A DNA stretch of 64,000 nucleotides from Occallatibacter gabretensis. Lineage in GTDB: Bacteria; Acidobacteriota; Terriglobia; Terriglobales; Acidobacteriaceae. The stretch covers positions 124,001 to 188,000 of the forward strand of contig NZ_LAIJ01000012.1 in NCBI RefSeq assembly GCF_001449115.1, read 5' to 3'. How positions within the stretch are numbered: the stretch's first letter is position 1; every line of letters starts with the position of its first letter. A program made the position numbers and the translations under genes. Shown here one piece after another: positions 59,773 through 64,000 of the stretch. The notes under the pieces were generated by a model that worked only from the letters and a program-made list of their open reading frames with translations, did no database searches and was not told the DNA's origin.

Positions 59773-60815
59773 TGGACACCGCACAGAATCAGTCCAAAAC
59801 ACCAAGAGCCGCAACCCCGGCCATCAAGACCGCCGCCATCAAAGTCGAGAAGATCGTCAAGCGCTACGGCGACTTCGAAGCCGTCAAAGGCGTCGACTTT
59901 GAGGTAGCCGACGGCGAGATCTTCGGCCTTCTCGGACCCAACGGCGCAGGCAAGAGCACGCTCATCCGCATGATGACTACGCTCATTCCCATTACGGCGG
60001 GCCGTGCCCTCATTGGCGGGCGCGACGTATCGAAAGAACCCAACGCGGTGCGCAATCTGATCGGTGTCATTCCTCAGGCACTCACCAGTGACATCGATCT
60101 CACAGTGGAAGAGAACCTGAGCATCTACGCCAAGCTCTACTCGGTGCCCAGGGCCATTCGCGAGAAGAATATCGCTGAGGTCCTTGAAGCAGTGGACCTC
60201 ACCAAATGGCGCGGCGCACAGACCAAGACGCTCTCGGGAGGCATGCGCCGTCGCCTTGAAATTGCTCGCGGTCTCGTCCACAATCCGCAAATCTTCTTTC
60301 TCGATGAACCCACAACGGGCCTCGATCCGGTAAGCCGCATAGCCGTGTGGGAGATGCTGAATAATCTCAAGAAAACACGCAACCTGACAATGCTGCTGAC
60401 CACGCACTACATGGAAGAAGCTGACCGTCTCTGTGACCGTATCGCCATCGTCGACCACGGTACTCTCGTAGCTCTGGATACGCCTGTTGGGCTCAAGCAA
60501 AGCGTCCCTGGCTCAGATGTTGTCGAAGTTCGATTCAACCGCGAAGACGATCAATGGATGGAACGGCTGCGCGCGCTGGCCAGCGTGACCGACGTGCAAT
60601 CACAATCCGCAGGTGTCTATCGCGTGCTCACCAGCAACGGATCGCAGACCACAACGCAGCTCGTAGAGATGGCCAGCAGGCTGGGCGAGCAACTCACCAG
60701 TCTCAGCGTGCAGAACACTTCGCTCGATGACGTCTTTGTTCACTACACAGGCCGCCAACTCCGCGACGAGCAGGTTAAACATGTCTTCAGCATGCCAAGG
60801 AAAGGAGAGATGTAG
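59772..60815 (+). CDS. ABC transporter ATP-binding protein (DrrA-like)
   Basis: 347 residues. Walker A LLGPNGAGKST, the Q-loop PQALTSDIDLTVEENLSIYAKL, signature TLSGGMRRRLEIARGL, Walker B IFFLDEPTTGLDPVSR and the switch histidine TTHYMEEADRL. After the ATPase comes a C-terminal domain as in DrrA/CcmA-type drug or polysaccharide exporters. It powers the ABC-2 permease two bases downstream. An N-terminal extension of about 25 residues (Ala/Thr/Lys) precedes the domain. Confidence 0.94.
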   Translation: MDTAQNQSKTPRAATPAIKTAAIKVEKIVKRYGDFEAVKGVDFEVADGEIFGLLGPNGAGKSTLIRMMTTLIPITAGRALIGGRDVSKEPNAVRNLIGVIPQALTSDIDLTVEENLSIYAKLYSVPRAIREKNIAEVLEAVDLTKWRGAQTKTLSGGMRRRLEIARGLVHNPQIFFLDEPTTGLDPVSRIAVWEMLNNLKKTRNLTMLLTTHYMEEADRLCDRIAIVDHGTLVALDTPVGLKQSVPGSDVVEVRFNREDDQWMERLRALASVTDVQSQSAGVYRVLTSNGSQTTTQLVEMASRLGEQLTSLSVQNTSLDDVFVHYTGRQLRDEQVKHVFSMPRKGEM

Positions 60816-60817
60816 CC

Positions 60818-61930
60818 ATGAATCGTTTCCTTGCCATCGTCGAACGCGAAATGCGCAAGTTCTTCCGCTCGCCCATGCTCATGATCATGTCTATGATGCT
60901 GCCTCTCGTGCAGCTCTTAGTCCTGGGCCACGCCTACGGCGGACACATCCAGGGCGCAAAGATCGCAGTAGTGGACCAGGATCGCGGCCCGCAGGCAGTC
61001 AAGGTGCATGAGGCCTTCGATTCGGTAGCAGTCAACATCGCCACCTTCACCACCATTCCATACACCGACGAATACACAGCCCGCGAAGACGTGCGCACCG
61101 GCAAAGTCGACGCAGCGGTCATCATTCCACCGCAATACTCCCGCCGCGTCTACGCAAATGATGCACCGCGCATCGCGCTAGTCGTCGATAACTCAGACCA
61201 GGTCATGAGCGGCGCCCTGGAGGGCGAGATGCAGTCGCTGGTCGATGCGCTGAATCAGCCCGTGATTCCAGACCGAGTGGTCAAGCAGGTTGCGCTCCAA
61301 ATCGTAGAGCTCTATCCCTACGTCGAGTACATGAAGTACCTGCTAGCCGGCTCCATCACGCTGGCCATGTACATCTCCGTCATGATCGGCGGCGGCATGT
61401 TGTACATCGATGACAAGGCCCGCGGCGTACACGAAGGCTACCTCGTAACCCCCATCAGCAAGCTAGAACTCGTCATGGGCCTCAACTTCGCCGGAGCCAT
61501 CAAGGCAGTCCTGGCCGGCATTTGTCTGACGGCCATCGGCTCGCTGATGGCGGGACTCGGCATCATCTTCAACCCGCTTGCGGACCTCTACCTGCTTCTT
61601 CTCATCCTCGGAACATCCATCGCCTTCAACGGAATGATGTTCCTGATGATGGTGCGCGTCGATGACCCGCTGGTTCCACGCGCCATGTTCGGCGTGCTCA
61701 ACACGCTGCTCTTCTTCCCCTCAGGCGCAATCTCACCAGTCTCTGCATTTCCCAAGTGGCTGCAGTGCATCGCAGTCGTCGATCCATTCACCTATGCAGT
61801 GCACGGATTGAAATCAATCCTGCTCAAGGATGGCGGATTCGTTTCCATCCAGTGGGATCTTCTCTATCTCTTTGTCTTTGGCTTCGGCACACTGCTCATC
61901 GCAACACCGTTGTTCAAGCGTACGCTATAG
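60818..61930 (+). CDS. ABC-2 type permease
   Basis: 370 residues. An N-terminal helix (FFRSPMLMIMSMMLPLVQLLVL) is followed by a large extracytoplasmic domain (about 45-185) and five more helices in the C-terminal half, including the ABC2 region FNGMMFLMMVRVDDPLVPRAMFGVLNTLLFFPSGAISPVSAFPKWLQ. Such permeases with a long periplasmic loop are typical of the YhhJ/YbhS group acting with HlyD adaptors. It completes the operon, which then ends in a hairpin. Confidence 0.93.
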   Translation: MNRFLAIVEREMRKFFRSPMLMIMSMMLPLVQLLVLGHAYGGHIQGAKIAVVDQDRGPQAVKVHEAFDSVAVNIATFTTIPYTDEYTAREDVRTGKVDAAVIIPPQYSRRVYANDAPRIALVVDNSDQVMSGALEGEMQSLVDALNQPVIPDRVVKQVALQIVELYPYVEYMKYLLAGSITLAMYISVMIGGGMLYIDDKARGVHEGYLVTPISKLELVMGLNFAGAIKAVLAGICLTAIGSLMAGLGIIFNPLADLYLLLLILGTSIAFNGMMFLMMVRVDDPLVPRAMFGVLNTLLFFPSGAISPVSAFPKWLQCIAVVDPFTYAVHGLKSILLKDGGFVSIQWDLLYLFVFGFGTLLIATPLFKRTL

Positions 61931-62212
61931 AGTTTTCCGGGCGATGGTAAGCCTCCGGAAAGCAAACGAGGCGGTCGGTTCCTTGTGGGAGGATCGACCG
62001 CCTCGCTGCGTTTACCACTCTATTCAATATATGGCAATCATCTACAACCCGGCACTTCCCGCCAACTTGCTAACTCGCTAACGCGAGAAGCGCGGCGAAC
62101 CCGCTAAAAACAAAACCGGATGCTCAGGACATCTCACGAAAGACGGTTTTTGCACCAGGGTGGGATACCTCAGCAAGCTAGCCACCAACCACTAAAAACT
62201 AAACACTGCTTT
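61931..62212. other. Intergenic region between convergent genes
   Basis: About 280 bases. It contains the hairpin at 61968-62004 and short A-rich or T-rich stretches; nothing coding is seen. Confidence 0.6.
61968..62004 (+). terminator. Possible terminator after the efflux operon
   Basis: GAGGCGGTCG and CGACCGCCTC form a perfect 10-base stem with a 17-base loop. No clear T-run follows, so termination efficiency is doubtful. Confidence 0.5.
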
Positions 62213-62947
62213 TTAGATAGACTGCACCGGCAATATCGTAAGATCATCCACCAGTCCCACTTCCTTCTGCACAAACGGCTCGCCGTACTTCACCCCGGCC
62301 AGCAGCCCGTAATGCCGAGCCTCAGCAAAAGTCCGCTCGCGAATTTCCTCTTCCGGCACAAACAGCGCATTGCCAGCAGACTGATTCGCATACTGCGACC
62401 GATAGGCCATCAGAGCCGCATGTCGCTGCTCAATAAATGGCGTAATGTCCACGATGAAGCTAGGCCGCACATCCGCATAAAGACTCGCATAAACAATCTT
62501 GAATGGCCGATGCGGCGCAGTCCCCGTATCGATCTTCGCAAGCCCCGAAAGAAAACAAGCTTCGTATCCAAGCGAAGCCACAATAGCATGATCCGGATGC
62601 CGCGCCTGCCAGTAGGGAAGTATTACTACGCGCGGCCGAACCTCGCGCAACACCCGCACAATCTTCAACCGGTTTTCGAGCGTATTCGCAATCGCACCAT
62701 CCCGCAGATCCAGCGCCTCGCGCCATCTCACCCCAAGAATCTTCGCCGCATCGCCGGCTTCCTTCGCGCGATCCTCGGCGGTGCCGCGTGTTCCAGCCTC
62801 ACCCTGCGTCAGGTCCAGAATCGCCGTTCGCAACCCGCGAGAGCCGGCCCGCAACAGCGTTCCGCCGCAAGTCTGCTCCACATCATCGCGGTGCGCAGCA
62901 ATCGCAAGAATGTCAGCGATGGAATCCCCACTCATAACAGCAACCAT
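62213..62947 (-). CDS. bshB1: Bacillithiol-type N-acetylglucosaminyl deacetylase (BshB1-like, PIG-L family)
   Basis: 244 residues from the ATG at 62947; an ATG at 62935 is an equally plausible start. PIG-L fold: the first metal motif reads AHRDDVE rather than AHPDDVE, the second HPDH. Family features include LTQGEAGTRGT, REALDLRDGAI, WQARHPDHAIVASLGYEACFLSGL and the ending EPFVQKEVGLVDDL, which is diagnostic of BshB1. It would deacetylate GlcNAc-malate in bacillithiol synthesis; bshA and bshC are not in the window. The Pro-to-Arg change in the first motif leaves the metal ligands intact. Confidence 0.88.
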   Translation of the reverse strand: MVAVMSGDSIADILAIAAHRDDVEQTCGGTLLRAGSRGLRTAILDLTQGEAGTRGTAEDRAKEAGDAAKILGVRWREALDLRDGAIANTLENRLKIVRVLREVRPRVVILPYWQARHPDHAIVASLGYEACFLSGLAKIDTGTAPHRPFKIVYASLYADVRPSFIVDITPFIEQRHAALMAYRSQYANQSAGNALFVPEEEIRERTFAEARHYGLLAGVKYGEPFVQKEVGLVDDLTILPVQSI

Positions 62948-63038
62948 GCTCCACAAAAAGAAAAACTCTTAGCCTTTAGCCTACAGCGCGTCTCCGCACA
63001 TTGAGCTAAAAGCTAAGAGCCAGCAGCTAAAAGCCGCA

Positions 63039-64000
63039 TTAATACACAGTATTATTCGCGTCGCTCAGCCCATCCATGTACGCCACATCGTAGGCCGTTC
63101 CGGTCACCGAGACGTAAAAATTGTTAAGCTCCACGGGGACGGCAGCAGTCGTGTAGATGTGTACCTGGCCGCCAACCGCAGTGTAGACCTTGTTCAGCCC
63201 GGTCACCGCGGCAATGCCCGTCGCATCACCCAGGTAAGGCAACAGTGTCACCGCGCCGGTCGATTCGTTGTACATCGTCAGGCAGCCATAGGCGAGCCCG
63301 TCTGCAAAGCGTGCGCCGTTGGTGCACTTCGTTTCCGCAATCCAGAGCGTGTTCTCGTCCGCCTCAATCATGCGCGTAGGCCCGCCTGCCGCGCCGTCGC
63401 TGATCGATGCCGTCGAGGTAGTTGCAACCGTGGCCCCAGAGCCGGGAGCAAGATTAAGAGTCGTAAGCTGCCCGGTAAACAGTCCGCTGGAGGCGCCTGA
63501 TCCCGCACACGCCGGCGCGCCGCTTGAGACCGAAGTCGACGCCAGGCACTGGCCGATGACATACATCGTCGTCGAGTCGATGAGCGCGTTGTTTGCACCG
63601 CCCGGCACCGCAATCGAACACGCCGTCAGGTTAGCTCCTGAGCCGCAAAGTGTGTGCAGGGCCGTATTCGTGGGCAGTTGGCCGGAACTCTGGTTGGGCA
63701 GGAAGATGAACCCGCCAGTGGGCAGCAGAGAAACAGCCGAGGTGGTACCACCGCACTCAGGTCCGCAGCTCAGCACATAGGCCGTGCTGCCGTCGTTCGA
63801 AAACAATGCCTTGACGGGGCGATCAAAACTAAGTGGAGCGCCGTAAGGAGTTCCGGTCGCGTCTACGTGATCCGGGCTCTGTGCCTGGTAAAGGCACCAT
63901 GCCGGCTGATTCTGCGGCTCGCAGTCCACGGCTGCCTTGGGCCACGTGGACGTCCCGCCCGAATAAGCCAGCGTCTGCGAGGGGGTCAGCTTAATGGGGT
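63039..64000 (-). CDS. Secreted beta-propeller-like repeat protein, N-terminus outside window
   Basis: The frame is open to base 64000; about 320 C-terminal residues are visible. Small, Gly/Ser/Thr-rich strands recur with patterns such as ALFSNDGSTAYVLSCG, NALIDSTTMYVIGQC, NTLWIAETKC and NKVYTAVGGQVHIYTT, each ending in aromatic or aliphatic strands. This suggests a YncE/NHL-like propeller. Cysteines come in pairs (CGPECGG, CGSGANLTAC), so disulfides and export are likely. It ends in a clean TAA with no domain beyond the propeller. I cannot name a family. Confidence 0.7.
   Translation of the reverse strand, partial: PIKLTPSQTLAYSGGTSTWPKAAVDCEPQNQPAWCLYQAQSPDHVDATGTPYGAPLSFDRPVKALFSNDGSTAYVLSCGPECGGTTSAVSLLPTGGFIFLPNQSSGQLPTNTALHTLCGSGANLTACSIAVPGGANNALIDSTTMYVIGQCLASTSVSSGAPACAGSGASSGLFTGQLTTLNLAPGSGATVATTSTASISDGAAGGPTRMIEADENTLWIAETKCTNGARFADGLAYGCLTMYNESTGAVTLLPYLGDATGIAAVTGLNKVYTAVGGQVHIYTTAAVPVELNNFYVSVTGTAYDVAYMDGLSDANNTVY

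Noticed and set aside
1-64000. tRNA, rRNA, CRISPR array or IS element
   Set aside because: I looked for cloverleaf-like stems, regularly spaced direct repeats and transposase motifs and saw none. Faint tRNA-like structures cannot be excluded without a covariance search.

Overview
The window is GC-rich, gene-dense chromosomal DNA that looks acidobacterial (class Terriglobia, Acidobacteriaceae-like). The supporting signs are strong C/G wobble bias, a dcw cluster of acidobacterial flavour, lipid A genes (lpxD and an LpxL/HtrB-like acyltransferase) that imply an outer membrane, a MurE with the meso-DAP signature DNPR, a bshB1-like deacetylase, Gly/Tyr-rich secreted proteins, and many dispersed hairpin repeats. 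The taxonomic placement is inference; no rRNA or tRNA gene was seen.

Bases 1-20900 hold metabolism and envelope genes: a partial acs, a Gly/Tyr-rich secreted protein, a RibD-C/DHFR-like reductase, a gluzincin-TPR protein, a small outer-membrane barrel, a KimA-like potassium transporter, a DUF4440-like protein, dxs, a periplasmic-sensor diguanylate cyclase, an unknown 150-aa protein, a 778-aa modular secreted protein, a GT39-like glycosyltransferase overlapping an amidohydrolase that lacks its HxH metal site, and a DUF2127 membrane protein. Between them lie two families of dispersed hairpin elements whose stems change sequence but stay complementary, plus a third CCCAGGTCTC hairpin family.

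Bases 21137-38270 are the division and cell-wall cluster: three MraZ-box-like repeats, then mraZ-rsmH-ftsL-ftsI-murE-murF, a subclass B3-type metallo-beta-lactamase, mraY-murD-ftsW-murG and a terminator. Two reverse-strand Gly-rich secreted genes and a RES/Xre toxin-antitoxin pair follow before murC. ftsQ, ftsA, ftsZ, murB and ddl are not in the window. The lactamase inside the peptidoglycan operon and the NAD-targeting-type toxin between murG and murC are the most striking features.

Bases 38400-56440 hold a DUF5996 protein, a CPBP protease, a ParE/CopG pair, a lytic transglycosylase, a Cof-type HAD phosphatase, a TonB-like protein, polyphosphate glucokinase, priA, an orphan ParD, an HU protein, DUF486, dcd, a LuxR-type regulator, a SYLF protein, DUF1003, a Tat-exported unknown, a quinone-oxidoreductase-like MDR, an LpxL-like acyltransferase and a PHD/VapC pair. 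Bases 56436-64000 hold lpxD, a small acidic protein, a TetR-HlyD-ABC-ABC2 efflux operon with tandem palindromic operators, bshB1 and a partial secreted repeat protein.

Several genes (2621, 3243, 25594, 36903, 44963, 54790, 56436) have a TAC(A/G)(C/A)T-like -10 box only 8-14 bases before ATG and no Shine-Dalgarno sequence, which suggests leaderless or near-leaderless mRNAs. All domain calls come from reading the sequence; no database search was run.
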